From assembly GCF_900105185.1 (NCBI RefSeq), contig NZ_FNTJ01000001.1:2438501-2502500 (forward strand): a stretch of DNA of 64,000 bases, given 5' to 3'. Positions 37,339 to 46,248 of the stretch are shown here, piece by piece. Numbering within the stretch: position 1 is the stretch's first letter; every line of letters begins with the position of its first letter. The notes under the pieces were generated by a model. It was not told where the DNA came from, did no database searches, and saw only the letters and a list, made by a program, of their open reading frames with translations. The DNA comes from Pseudomonas saponiphila. GTDB taxonomy: Bacteria; Pseudomonadota; Gammaproteobacteria; Pseudomonadales; Pseudomonadaceae. The position numbers and the translations under genes are program-made.

Positions 37339-37965
37339 TCACAGCAGGTCCATCTCCTTGGCGATGGTGGCCAGTTCGATGGTGGTGCGCACCCCGAGCT
37401 TCTTCAGCACATTGATCTTGTGTCCGCTGATGGTCTTGTTGCTCAGGTTGAGCTTGCTGGCGATTTCCAGGTTGCTGTAGCCGCTGGCCAGCAATTGCAG
37501 GATCACCAGTTCCTTGTTGGTCAGGTTGTTCAGTACGTCATTGGCGGCGTGGCCGATTCCCCGGTACATCTCCAATACCTCCCTGGGGAAATACAGATAG
37601 CCGTCGGCCAGGGCATTCAGGCCCTTGACCAGTTCCTGCAGGCCGGCGCTCTTGCTGATGAAGCCCATGGCGCCGGCCTGCAGGCAACGCACGCCGTAGG
37701 TGCTGGCGCGATTGGCGGTGAACACCAGGGTCTTGACCTCCAGGTTGTCCATGGCAATGCGTTGCAGGACCGAGAGCCCGTCCAGGTTGTCCAGGCTGAT
37801 GTCCAGCAGCATGTAGTCGGGGCGCAGCTTGTGAATCTTCTCCAGCGCGTCGAAGCCGTCGGAGGATTCGCCGATCGGCTGGTAGCCATGTTCTTCAAGT
37901 AGCTCGGCGACGGCGGCGCAGATGATCGGGTGGTCGTCGACGATCAGTACACGTTTGTTTTTCAT
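37339..37965 (-). CDS. NarL/FixJ-type response regulator
   Basis: A 207-residue response regulator. The receiver has the acidic pair Asp10-Asp11 (ILVVDD-like VLIVDDH) and the phospho-accepting Asp55 (LLDISLDNLDG), then a LuxR-type helix-turn-helix (LTNKELVILQLLASGYSNLEIASKL) at the C-terminus. It resembles EvgA/RocA-type regulators. No kinase gene is adjacent. The ATG at 37965 follows a GAGGG site. Confidence 0.93.
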   Translation of the reverse strand: MKNKRVLIVDDHPIICAAVAELLEEHGYQPIGESSDGFDALEKIHKLRPDYMLLDISLDNLDGLSVLQRIAMDNLEVKTLVFTANRASTYGVRCLQAGAMGFISKSAGLQELVKGLNALADGYLYFPREVLEMYRGIGHAANDVLNNLTNKELVILQLLASGYSNLEIASKLNLSNKTISGHKINVLKKLGVRTTIELATIAKEMDLL

Positions 37966-38344
37966 GGGGCCCTCGGAAGACACGCAAGTGAGAGCAGGTG
38001 GTTTTCGTTGCGAAAAATGGGTCACTCGACGGTCACTGTCTTTGTGGTGGAGGTCATAGCCTTATGACTTGCTGCAGAGTGCCGGGCCGGGAAAAGCGGC
38101 GGCATAACCCCGGGGAAGTGAAGGCTGTGCAAGCGGCGCCAGCATGTTAGTTCAGAAAAACCGGCTATGGATTCGTGCAAGAAAGGCCTTGTCGTTTTCC
38201 AAGAAGCTTCTTGCCAGCGCTTTCGCGCTGTCCTTGAGGTTGGTTCTCAAGTGGGAGATTTACGCAGCTTCACCTGCCGCTCAAGGACCGAGGGCAGGTG
38301 ATTGGCGTTGGATTGGAGGCCTGCTTGCGGGAGCGGGCAGCGGC
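37966..38344. other. Intergenic region with two palindromes, no gene
   Basis: A 379-bp gap between the response regulator and a lipoprotein gene. It holds a perfect 14-bp palindrome CAAGAAGCTTCTTG at 38200-38213 and a 9-bp stem TCACCTGCC / GGCAGGTGA at 38270-38278 and 38293-38301. These could be a regulator site and a terminator hairpin, or part of a small RNA; neither is proven. Confidence 0.45.
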
Positions 38345-38818
38345 TTACGGCGCCTTCAGCAGCACATAGGCTTCACCGCCACGACGATCGTGCATGAGGA
38401 TGAAGGTCTGCCCGTCGAGGGTGATCTTGGTCGGCACGCTCTGTGCCAGCGGGGTGCTGGAGAATTTGCCGGCCATGCTCAGAAACTGCTGGGTCAGCGA
38501 GCTGTCGTTCTGGCTCGGGGTGGTGATCGCGCATTCCTTGCCGGCCTGGACCTGGACCCCCAGGGTCTGGTCCTCGTTCATGCCCATCTTGGCGAAGCCT
38601 GCATCGGTGAGTTCAAGAATGCCATGGGACCGGGCGGCGGTTTCGGCACCGGCGAAGGACGGTGCGGATTTCAGGCAGATATCGCGAAAGGCCAGGATGC
38701 CGGCGGAGGTGATGGTGGGTTCCTGCCGGATTTCCCGGGTCACGCTGGAACAGGCGCTGAGCAGCGCCAGAGCGGCGAGAAGTGAGGCTAGGGAGGTGGT
38801 GCGGGGCAGAATGTTCAT
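38345..38818 (-). CDS. Small lipoprotein of unknown function
   Basis: A 157-residue lipoprotein with lipobox ALLSACSS at about residues 16-23. The mature part carries conserved-looking cysteines (RDICLKSAPSF and KECAITTP) and no known domain. I do not recognise a function. The ATG at 38818 is preceded by AAGGAAT. Confidence 0.75.
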   Translation of the reverse strand: MNILPRTTSLASLLAALALLSACSSVTREIRQEPTITSAGILAFRDICLKSAPSFAGAETAARSHGILELTDAGFAKMGMNEDQTLGVQVQAGKECAITTPSQNDSSLTQQFLSMAGKFSSTPLAQSVPTKITLDGQTFILMHDRRGGEAYVLLKAP

Positions 38819-39019
38819 GGAGATTCCTTGCGAACGGGCCGGCCAGGGCGCGGGGAATGGAGCCTGCCGAATGAGGCGTCGGCGCTCTAGCAGGTTAGGC
38901 AGGGGCACCGTGCAGATCAATCTTTTGTGTGACAACCGCGCGGCCAGGACCGATGGGCGAAGGGCTGGCGCAGTAATTGCGTGCTTGCTGGGTCCGTTCA
39001 GCGAGGGGGGCCTGTAGCC

Positions 39020-39922
39020 ATGCAATTACGAGCGTTGCGTTACTTCCATGAGGTGGCCCGGTGCGCCTCCCTGCGTCAGGCGGCCGAGCGCCTGTACGTG
39101 ACTCCCACCGCCGTGAGCCGGCAGATCGAGCAGCTGGAGCACTTTTTCGGCAGCGCGCTGATCGAGCGCGGCCCGCGGGGCATCCGCCTGACGGTGGAAG
39201 GCGAGTGCCTGGCCGAGCAGGTCAGCTCGACCTTGCGCGGCTTCGATCAGGTGCGCGATGTGATTGCCAGTCGCCAGAGCCAGGTGGCGGGCAGCGTCAG
39301 CATCCATGTGTCGGAAAGTATCGTTTCCAGTGTGCTGGCGCCGGTGCTCGCGGCGTTCAACCGGGCTCATCCGAAAGTCACCTTCAACATTGTCATCGCC
39401 AGTGCCGGCGCCACCCTGGATGCCCTGTGCAGTGGCGAGGCCGACCTCGGGCTGGCCTTCTACCTGCCGGAACGGGCCGAGGTGGAAGTGACCGCCCATT
39501 GCCAACTGTGGCATCGGGTGCTGGTCAGCGCCGAACATCCCTTTGCCCAGTGCCCGAGCATTCGCCTGGCGGACCTGGAGGGCCAGCCCCTGGCCATTCC
39601 CGATTCGGCCTACGGCGTGCGCCAGGCCCTGGAAGGTGCGGCGAAAAAACGTGGGGTGAGCATTCTGCCGGTGTTCACCACCAGCTCCCTGGAGGTGCAG
39701 AAAAGCCTGGCGCGTCAGCGCGCGGCGGTGCTGATCCTGCCCCAGGTGGATGCCGAGGCCCGGGACCTGGGGGATGGGCTGGTGGCGGTGCCGATCGATG
39801 ATGAACACCTGGAGCGGATCCGCGTCGACCTGTGCGTAGTGCGCAACCGGCCATTGTCGGTGGCCACGTTGAAATGCCAGGAAATGCTCGCCCGCACCAT
39901 GCAACGCCATAGCGTGGCGTAG
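39020..39922 (+). CDS. LysR-family transcriptional regulator
   Basis: A 300-residue LysR protein beginning MQLRALRYFHEVARCASLRQAAERLYVTPTAVSRQ (helix-turn-helix about residues 15-40). GAGGGGGG stands before the ATG. It is convergent with the amidase-MFS-OprD operon and is the only regulator near it, so it is a candidate controller. The TAG stop (39920-39922) lies inside the first unit of the tandem REP array. Confidence 0.9.
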   Translation: MQLRALRYFHEVARCASLRQAAERLYVTPTAVSRQIEQLEHFFGSALIERGPRGIRLTVEGECLAEQVSSTLRGFDQVRDVIASRQSQVAGSVSIHVSESIVSSVLAPVLAAFNRAHPKVTFNIVIASAGATLDALCSGEADLGLAFYLPERAEVEVTAHCQLWHRVLVSAEHPFAQCPSIRLADLEGQPLAIPDSAYGVRQALEGAAKKRGVSILPVFTTSSLEVQKSLARQRAAVLILPQVDAEARDLGDGLVAVPIDDEHLERIRVDLCVVRNRPLSVATLKCQEMLARTMQRHSVA

Positions 39923-40332
39923 GAGCGGGCTTGCCCGCGAAGGCGTCCGCCAAGGCGATGCATGGCTAGCGGGCCTCTTCGCCGGCAAGCCGGCTCCTAC
40001 GGGGTTTTGCGCGATGCTGGAGTCTGGCGTGGGAGCGGGCTTGCCCGCGAAGGCGTCCGCCAAGGCGATGCAAGGCTGGCGGGCCTCTTCGCCGGCAAGC
40101 CGGCTCCTGCGGGGTTTTGCGCGATGCTGGAGTCTGGCGTAGGAGCGGGCTTGCCCGCGAAGGCGTCCGCCAAGGCGATGCAAGGCTGGCGGGCCTCTTC
40201 GCCGGCAAGCCGGCTCCTACGGGGTTTTGCGCGATGCTGGAGTCTGGCGTGGGAGCGGGCTTGCCCGCGAAGGCGTCCGCCAAGGCGATGCAAGGCTGGC
40301 GGGTCTCTTCGCCGGCAAGCCGGCTCCTACGG
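39919..40332. repeat. Tandem array of four 110-bp REP-pair units
   Basis: Units start at 39919, 40029, 40139 and 40249, exactly 110 bp apart; the last is cut short. Each has two inverted REP palindromes, GTAGGAGCGGGCTTGCCCGC on the left and GCCGGCAAGCCGGCTCC on the right, joined by spacers. Units 1 and 3 begin GTAGGAG and units 2 and 4 GTGGGAG, as if a 220-bp pair had been duplicated. It lies between convergent genes. Long open frames through it are artefacts of the repeat. Confidence 0.95.
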
Positions 40333-40346
40333 AGGAGGGGCGGTGG

Positions 40347-41705
40347 TCAGAACAGGTTGAACGGAAAGTTGCCCACCAGGCGGAACTCGTCGTAGCTGCC
40401 ATCGATCTGTCCGCCGCTGGCGCGGTGGTTGTAGACGATGGTGCGCAGCACTGCATCCTTGAGCCGCCCGGATTGCACCACGTAGGCCAGCATCAGGCCG
40501 TTTTCGTTGTGCTTGGCGCCGTCCAGGCCGCGCACGTTGTAGCCGCGGTTGCGACCGTTGCGATCGCCGTCGTAGTGCGTGCCATCGATGTCCCAGCCCT
40601 TGGCGTGCCACAGGCTGGCGCTCAGCCCCGGCACGCCGTAGGCGGCAAAATCCAGGTCGTAGCGCAGTTGCCAGGATTTTTCATTGGGGCCGTTGTAGTC
40701 CGAGTACAGGGAGTTGGCCATGTAGTTGCCGGTGGATTCCCAGACATAGTCGAAGTACTCGTTGCCGAACACCTGCTGCCAGGCCAGGGTCAGGCTGTGG
40801 GCCTGGTGACTGCCGGTGACGGCCAGGCTCAGGGCGTCGTTGTCGATGTAGCCCAGGCGTTGCTGGCCCTGGTCCCGGGTGTGGTAGTAGTTGAACGCGG
40901 TCTTCAGCGCCAGCTGGTTCTTGTCCCCGGCGCGGTGGATCAGGCCCAGGTAGTACTGGTCCCACATGTTCTCGAAGCGCGAGGCGTAGAGGCTGCCTTC
41001 CAGGCCCGGGCCGGGTTTGACGGTGGCTCCCAGGTAGCTGATGCGCTCGCCGCTGTAGGCGCGGTTGCCGAAGGTAGTGGTCAGGCGCTCGCTGCCTGTG
41101 CCGGTGCGCGGGATGGCCCGGTCGAAGCTGCCGGCCTGCAGTGCCAGCCAGTCGGTTTCGTTGCTGTACAGGCCCACGCCCTGGAAGCTTGAGGGCAGGG
41201 CGCGGTTGTCCTTGTAGCGCAGCACCGGGTTGTCGGTCATCAGGCGCCCGGCCTTGAGTTCGGTGTTGGACAGGCGCAGGCGCACATCGCCGATGCCCAG
41301 GCGGCTCCAGGTGGGCAGGGCGTCGCCGTCGCTGTCCACCAGCACCCGGTCGCCGCCATTGGCCACCCGGCCATGACCGCGTTCCAGGTTGACCGCGCTG
41401 AACAGCGCGGCATCCACACCCAGGCCGATCAGGCCCTGGGTGTAGCCCGAGCTGTACTTGAGCATGCCGGCCTGCACCCAGGTTTCCCTGACCCGGGTAC
41501 GTTCAATGCCGTCGGGCTTCTTGATGCTCAGGTAGGTGTCGCGCTGGGTGTGCTGGTTGGAGTAGTAGTGACGCAGGTTGAGGTCCAGGTGGCTGCCCTC
41601 GATGAACCCCGGAGCCTGGTCCTGCTGACTCGGGCGCGGGTTGTCCTGGGCGATGACGGCGCTACTGGCCGCCAGTGCCAGGGTGAACAGTACAGGCTGT
41701 TGCAT
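40347..41705 (-). CDS. OprD-family outer-membrane porin
   Basis: A 452-residue porin with a signal peptide (FTLALAASSAVIA) and the OprD-family opening GFIEGSHLDLNLRHYYSNQ, KYSSGYTQGLIGLGVD and LKAGRLMTDNPVL. The C-terminal aromatic ends the barrel (GNFPFNLF). OprD-type channels usually admit amino acids or small carboxylates. The last gene of an apparent amidase-MFS-porin unit on the minus strand. Confidence 0.93.
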   Translation of the reverse strand: MQQPVLFTLALAASSAVIAQDNPRPSQQDQAPGFIEGSHLDLNLRHYYSNQHTQRDTYLSIKKPDGIERTRVRETWVQAGMLKYSSGYTQGLIGLGVDAALFSAVNLERGHGRVANGGDRVLVDSDGDALPTWSRLGIGDVRLRLSNTELKAGRLMTDNPVLRYKDNRALPSSFQGVGLYSNETDWLALQAGSFDRAIPRTGTGSERLTTTFGNRAYSGERISYLGATVKPGPGLEGSLYASRFENMWDQYYLGLIHRAGDKNQLALKTAFNYYHTRDQGQQRLGYIDNDALSLAVTGSHQAHSLTLAWQQVFGNEYFDYVWESTGNYMANSLYSDYNGPNEKSWQLRYDLDFAAYGVPGLSASLWHAKGWDIDGTHYDGDRNGRNRGYNVRGLDGAKHNENGLMLAYVVQSGRLKDAVLRTIVYNHRASGGQIDGSYDEFRLVGNFPFNLF

Positions 41706-41821
41706 GGTGCTTCCCCACAAATCAAAGGCGTCGGTCCACCGCCCGACCGCGGTCATGCGCGGCCGGCAGGGTAGAGAAAAACGCGGTGCCGGAAAAGGGT
41801 GTCAGGCCGTGAGGCGAATGC

Positions 41822-43171
41822 TCAGCGGGCGCGGGCTTGTGCGAGCCGTTGACCGGGGTGGCTGCGCCCGGGTGTTTGCGGGCGGGTTTCCTTGGCGAAC
41901 CAGGCCGCGGTCAGGCACACCAGGTTGGCCACCAGCAGGTAACCCACCGGCGACATCGGGTTGCCGGTGGTGCCGATCAGCCAGGTGATGATGATCTGTG
42001 CGGTGCCGCCGAAGGCCGCCACGCCAAAGGCGTAGACGATGGAGAAACCGGTGGAGCGCACCGCCTTGGGAAAACTCTCCACCAGCAGCACGATCAACGC
42101 CGCGCCGCTCATGCCATGCAGGCCGGAGAGCACCGCCAGGGTCAGCAGGAAGGTCGCCGGGCTGGGGTGTTCGGTCATCAGTTGCAAGGCCGGGAACAGC
42201 ACCAGCAACAGCACCACCCGTGGCGCCATGAGAATGGTACGGCGGCCGAAGCGGTCGCAGAGCATGCCCCCGGCAATCGCGCACACCGCCATCGCCGCGC
42301 CGGCCACCAGGGTCGAAAGCATGGAGATGCTGGTGGGCAGCTTGAGCTCGGTGAGGGCGAAGGTGGTCATGTAGTTGATGAAGTACTGGGTGATGGTGCT
42401 GCCGGAGAGAATCAGCAACCCCAGCACCAGGGCCCGGCGATGTTCGCCGAACACCTGGCGCACCAGACTGCCGGTGCTGGCCTCTGCGCCCTGGCCATGG
42501 AAGGTTTCCGCCAGGTTGCGGCGGATGTAGATGCCGATCGGCAGCACCAACAGGCCAAACACGAAGGGCACGCGCCAGCCCCAGGTGTTGAGGTCCTCGG
42601 GGGACAGCACCTGGGTCAGGGTGTAGCCGACGGTGCCGGCGGCCATGGCGGCCACGCCCTGGGCCACCACCTGCCAGCAGGCATAGGTGCCGCGCTTGTG
42701 TGCCGGCGCGGCTTCGAGGATGTAGGTGGTGGCGGGGCCGGCCTCGCCGCCCCAGGCCAGGCCCTGGATCAGCCGGGTGATTACCAGCAGGATTGGCGCG
42801 GCGATGCCGATGCTCTCGTAGCTGGGCAGGATGGCGATGCTGCCGGTGCCCACGGCCATCATCACCAGGGTCAGGAGCATCGCCGGCTTGCGCCCGACGC
42901 GGTCGGCGTAGGCACCGATCAGCACCGCCCCCAGGGGCCGCACGATAAAGCCGACGCCGAAGGCGGTGACCGACAGCATCAGGCTGACAAAGGCACTGTC
43001 GGAGGGAAAGAAGGTGTGGCCGATCATCACCGCAAAGGTGGCGTAGACCCCGAAATCGAAGAACTCCACGGCATTGCCGAGGATCACCGCGAACACGCTG
43101 CGCTTGCCCCCCGCCGCGTTGGGCGTTTCGGGCTCGGGTGTGGCGCATGGATTGGACGCTTGGCTGTGCAT
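41822..43171 (-). CDS. MHS-family MFS metabolite transporter
   Basis: A 449-residue major facilitator with about 12 hydrophobic stretches. NAVEFFDFGVYATFAVMIG, GAYADRVGRKPAMLL and RLIQGLAWGGEAGPATTYI show the metabolite:H+ symporter branch (ProP/citrate/ShiA-like). GAGGGG stands 5 bases before the ATG. Set between the amidase and the porin, it likely carries the amide or its acid product across the inner membrane. Confidence 0.92.
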   Translation of the reverse strand: MHSQASNPCATPEPETPNAAGGKRSVFAVILGNAVEFFDFGVYATFAVMIGHTFFPSDSAFVSLMLSVTAFGVGFIVRPLGAVLIGAYADRVGRKPAMLLTLVMMAVGTGSIAILPSYESIGIAAPILLVITRLIQGLAWGGEAGPATTYILEAAPAHKRGTYACWQVVAQGVAAMAAGTVGYTLTQVLSPEDLNTWGWRVPFVFGLLVLPIGIYIRRNLAETFHGQGAEASTGSLVRQVFGEHRRALVLGLLILSGSTITQYFINYMTTFALTELKLPTSISMLSTLVAGAAMAVCAIAGGMLCDRFGRRTILMAPRVVLLLVLFPALQLMTEHPSPATFLLTLAVLSGLHGMSGAALIVLLVESFPKAVRSTGFSIVYAFGVAAFGGTAQIIITWLIGTTGNPMSPVGYLLVANLVCLTAAWFAKETRPQTPGRSHPGQRLAQARAR

Positions 43172-43258
43172 ACTGGCCCCTCGAATTTTTATTCATAGGT
43201 TGCCCAGACCCCGGGCGGCGAAGCCCGGGGCTGGGGTGAAGGTGGCAGTTTCGGTGTG

Positions 43259-44653
43259 TCAGTGAGACGGCGGATTCGGCCAGCTGTGGATCGCTCCGCG
43301 CCAGCTCTCATAGGTCTTGGCCACTTGCAGCAGCCATTGATCGGCGAAGCGCGGGGCGATCATCTGCAGGCCGATGGGCAGGCCATCGGCGGCAAAACCG
43401 CAGTTGATCGACAGCGCCGGTTGCTCGCCCATGTTCCAGGGCAGGGTGAAGACAATGTGCTCGAACGGCTGCTGCGGGTTATTGGTAGGCGATGGCCACT
43501 CGGCGGGAAAGCGGTTGACCTGGTTGGTCGGCGACAGCACCAGATCGAACTCGCTGAACACCTGGGCGGCGCGTCGGCGCATCTCGAAGGTCTGGTTGAA
43601 GCCCTGCACCGCCTCGACCCCGGACAAGTCGGCGCCCGGCGCCGCCCAATCGCGGATGTACGGCAGCACCTGGGCGAACTGCTCGGCGCCCAGGGCTGAG
43701 AGTTCCGCCCATTGCCGGGCGCGCCAGAAGCGATCGAGGCCGTCCAGTTGCGCGCGGTCCATGATCGGCGCCAGGGGGCGCACCTGGGCGCCGTGGCTTT
43801 CGAATAGCCGCGCGGCGCGCTCCACCGCCTCACAGACAAAACCTTCCGGTTGCAGCCCGGCGCCGGGCTCCAGCATCAGGCCGATCTTCAAGCCGTTGAC
43901 CGACACCGGCGCATCGCTCCAGTCGCCGGTCAAGGGCGGCAGGCTAGTGGCGTCGCGGGCATCGGGCCTGGCCAGGTAGCGCATCATCAGTACCGCGTCA
44001 TCGACGCTGCGGGTCATGGGCCCGGCGCAACGTCCGGTGTAATACGGGTCGATGGGAATCCGCCCCAGGGTCGGCTTGAACCCCACCAGAGCGCACCAGG
44101 CGGCCGGCAGGCGCACCGAGCCGCCGATATCGGTACCGATGTGCAGCGGCCCGTAACCGGCCGCGGCGGCTGCTGCGGCACCGGAACTGGAGCCGCCGGT
44201 ATTGCAGGCGGTGTTCCAGGGGTTGCGGGTAATGCCGTGAAAGCTCGACAACCCCGAGGACAACATGCCGAAATCCGGCACCGTGGTCTTGGCCAGGATG
44301 ATCGCCCCAGCCTCACGCATCCGCGCCGCGGGTGGCGCATCCTGCAGGGCCGGTTTCAGGGTGGTGGCCGCGCTGCCCAGGGGAATCGGCGTGCCCCGAG
44401 TAGCGATCAGTTCCTTGACCGTCACCGGAATCCCGTCCAGCGGGCCGTTGGGCGCACCCTTGTTCCAGCGCTCGGTGGCGGCCCGGGCCTGCTGGCGTAC
44501 CGACTCCGGATCGAAGGCATAGAGCGCACGGATATGCGGCTCCCAGCGCCCGATATGGGCCAGCAGATGTTCGTAGTAGTCCAGGGGCGATAGCTGGCGG
44601 CTGGAAAATTGCGCCAGCAACTGCGCGGTGGATAGATCGTGCAAATCAGTCAT
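43259..44653 (-). CDS. Amidase signature-family hydrolase
   Basis: A 464-residue amidase. The Ser-cisSer-Lys triad is visible: Lys in PVTVKELIATRG, the cis-Ser in TGGSSSGAAAAAAAG, and the nucleophile Ser in GTDIGGSVRLPA. It is cytoplasmic. The ATG at 44653 is chosen because AAGGA lies 8 bases upstream; the ATG at 44662 would sit against that site. It is the first gene of the amidase-MFS-OprD group. The amide substrate is not identifiable. Confidence 0.92.
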   Translation of the reverse strand: MTDLHDLSTAQLLAQFSSRQLSPLDYYEHLLAHIGRWEPHIRALYAFDPESVRQQARAATERWNKGAPNGPLDGIPVTVKELIATRGTPIPLGSAATTLKPALQDAPPAARMREAGAIILAKTTVPDFGMLSSGLSSFHGITRNPWNTACNTGGSSSGAAAAAAAGYGPLHIGTDIGGSVRLPAAWCALVGFKPTLGRIPIDPYYTGRCAGPMTRSVDDAVLMMRYLARPDARDATSLPPLTGDWSDAPVSVNGLKIGLMLEPGAGLQPEGFVCEAVERAARLFESHGAQVRPLAPIMDRAQLDGLDRFWRARQWAELSALGAEQFAQVLPYIRDWAAPGADLSGVEAVQGFNQTFEMRRRAAQVFSEFDLVLSPTNQVNRFPAEWPSPTNNPQQPFEHIVFTLPWNMGEQPALSINCGFAADGLPIGLQMIAPRFADQWLLQVAKTYESWRGAIHSWPNPPSH

Positions 44654-44813
44654 CGAACGCATCCTTGTGTCGGGCGTCAGTCGGGTTGCTGATGACCCGA
44701 CTGTAGCGCTTGCACCTTAGCCCAACCATCACAAAGGACGCAGTGTGGTGTTGCGTTTTTGTGAGCACTGCAGCGGTGTCTCCCCTGCATCCCACTCAAT
44801 GCTGGAACATGGC

Positions 44814-44843
44814 GTAGGAGCGGGCTTGCCCGCGAAGGCGGCC
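44814..44843. repeat. Single REP palindrome
   Basis: GTAGGAGCGGGCTTGCCCGC followed by GAAGGCGGCC, the same left arm as in the 110-bp array, stands alone downstream of the small orphan gene at 44.9 kb. Confidence 0.85.
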
Positions 44844-44853
44844 TCAGAGCTTT

Positions 44854-45474
44854 CTAGTGATACAGCAACAGCAGAGGACTACCGAGGCAGCTCTTGACCT
44901 CTTCGACCGGCACGCACTGAGGGCCGACTCCTTCGGAGTACTTGCTGGTCAGTCGGGCAAAGCAGGCGGCATTGGTCAGGGCTTGTTGGTAGATTTTCGA
45001 GTTTTTAGTGGCAGATAAATCCAACTCTGCAGTTAAGCTGAAGCCTCTTTCAAAGTGGTCTATTACGCTACTACGTGCATCCAGGGCGAACAGATATTTG
45101 TCCCAGCAGGCTTTGTATTCTGGGGTGGAATAAGGAGAGTCGGTATGAAGGGATAACTTGCTGCGCATATTGAGATCGCCCACGATGAAGTAGTACTCGG
45201 GCCGAGGAATCCAGGCTATTGCGTCTCCGTAGCCGCGGTAGTCCGCTTTTGCATAGTCGCTTTTGAGGAATGCAGCTTTGCCCCGTGCCTCGGCTTCTTT
45301 TGCGTATTTGATGTTTTTCTGGTTGTTGATTCCTTTTTTATAACTTTCCACTATGTGTCTGAACATTTCCCAGTCTGGTATGTATTTTTCATTGGCTTCA
45401 TAGGCGTTTGCGAGTTGGGAGAGGGTTGAACATGCGGTGGTGATGCAGATTGCGTAAAGGAAACTTTTGTTCAT
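44854..45474 (-). CDS. Secreted or periplasmic orphan protein, low GC
   Basis: A 206-residue protein with a cleavable signal (AICITTACSTLSQLANA). The mature part has Tyr/Lys-rich helical segments and four cysteines (for example NAACFARL, GPQCVPV, KSCLG). I do not recognise a family. Its A+T content is clearly above that of neighbouring genes, which suggests acquisition. The ribosome site (GGAGAG) is somewhat far from the ATG. Confidence 0.7.
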   Translation of the reverse strand: MNKSFLYAICITTACSTLSQLANAYEANEKYIPDWEMFRHIVESYKKGINNQKNIKYAKEAEARGKAAFLKSDYAKADYRGYGDAIAWIPRPEYYFIVGDLNMRSKLSLHTDSPYSTPEYKACWDKYLFALDARSSVIDHFERGFSLTAELDLSATKNSKIYQQALTNAACFARLTSKYSEGVGPQCVPVEEVKSCLGSPLLLLYH

Positions 45475-45653
45475 TAGCGTGCTCTCTCCGGATCACCTTT
45501 GATAATTGGAACGCCGAGACTTTCACGATTTGAAGCTTCAAATCGATTCGGAAATTGATGCGATCGAGTGCGATATTTCTGGTTTTCATGAAGTGCCAGG
45601 TCGCTCTACCAGGTTGTTGGTGGCATAGGCACTTTTGTTCACGGGGGGCCACT

Positions 45654-45862
45654 ATGGCGAAGCCAGTCGCACGGAAAACTGACTTAACCCTTTGCCCTGT
45701 TCCTAGGCATGGCATCAACTCAATAGCTGAAGGTTTCCAGACGTTATATTCGATGGGCTTCCTGCTGCACGTCAGGGCGATAGGTGTTGTTGTGGCATTG
45801 GAGTGGATTGGATGCGAAATCGACGAATCTTAACCCAAACATTACAGTCGCCATCCTCATGA
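45654..45862 (+). pseudogene. Frameshifted PAAR-domain protein (type VI secretion spike tip) remnant
   Basis: The first frame from ATG 45654 gives MAKPVARKTDLTLCPVPRHG followed by INSIAEG, the typical PAAR opening. Near 45743-45751 the match leaves this frame and continues one frame over: from 45752 it reads DGLPAARQGDRCCCGIGVDW, the classic PAAR DGLPAARQGD continuation. One lost base explains both parts. The shifted frame ends at TGA 45860-45862, overlapping the next ATG. The C-terminal half of the PAAR fold and any effector domain are missing or degraded. Confidence 0.8.
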
Positions 45863-46146
45863 AAAAACTATTCTTTACTGTATCTATTCTGCTAGTCGCT
45901 TATCTGTATGTCGGGTTCTACGAAAAAATGGAGGACGCCTATCCTGAAAAAGTTTTTTTCATCAAGAGATATCCAACTTTTCAAATGGCGTTTGAGAACA
46001 TCTTTGCCTATGAATCTGACGATAAGTCGCTCTCCGAATTAAGCGACTTGGAGAGGCGGAAAGTTATTGCCTACTGTAAATATCGGTTGGGTTTGGCGAC
46101 AACATTAACCACTCAAGATGAGTTGGATAACTGTAAGGCCAGATAA
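45859..46146 (+). CDS. Small membrane-anchored orphan protein after the PAAR remnant
   Basis: A 95-residue protein with an N-terminal membrane or signal helix (LFFTVSILLVAYLYVGFY) and a charged soluble part containing two cysteines. It has no ribosome site of its own and its ATG overlaps the stop of the shifted PAAR frame (ATGA), suggesting it was once translationally coupled to it. In type VI loci the gene directly after a PAAR effector is often its immunity gene, so this could be an orphan immunity protein. Low GC. Confidence 0.65.
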   Translation: MKKLFFTVSILLVAYLYVGFYEKMEDAYPEKVFFIKRYPTFQMAFENIFAYESDDKSLSELSDLERRKVIAYCKYRLGLATTLTTQDELDNCKAR

Positions 46147-46248
46147 GGTATGCCCTGACGCCGGCGAGTGTTTTGCAAACCCGTCATTCGGCTCAGGTCT
46201 GCGCCCGCAAACAGGGCCTAGACAGTTTCAGTGCACGCAAGGCTATTC

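Noticed and set aside
39026..40183. Minus-strand open frame through the 110-bp array with a repeating peptide
   Set aside because: Product of the tandem REP sequence translated; the same peptide appears wherever this REP occurs, and the LysR gene occupies the other strand.
39919..40332. CRISPR array
   Set aside because: Unit length of 110 bp with internal inverted palindromes and near-identical spacers fits REP pairs, not CRISPR; no cas genes.
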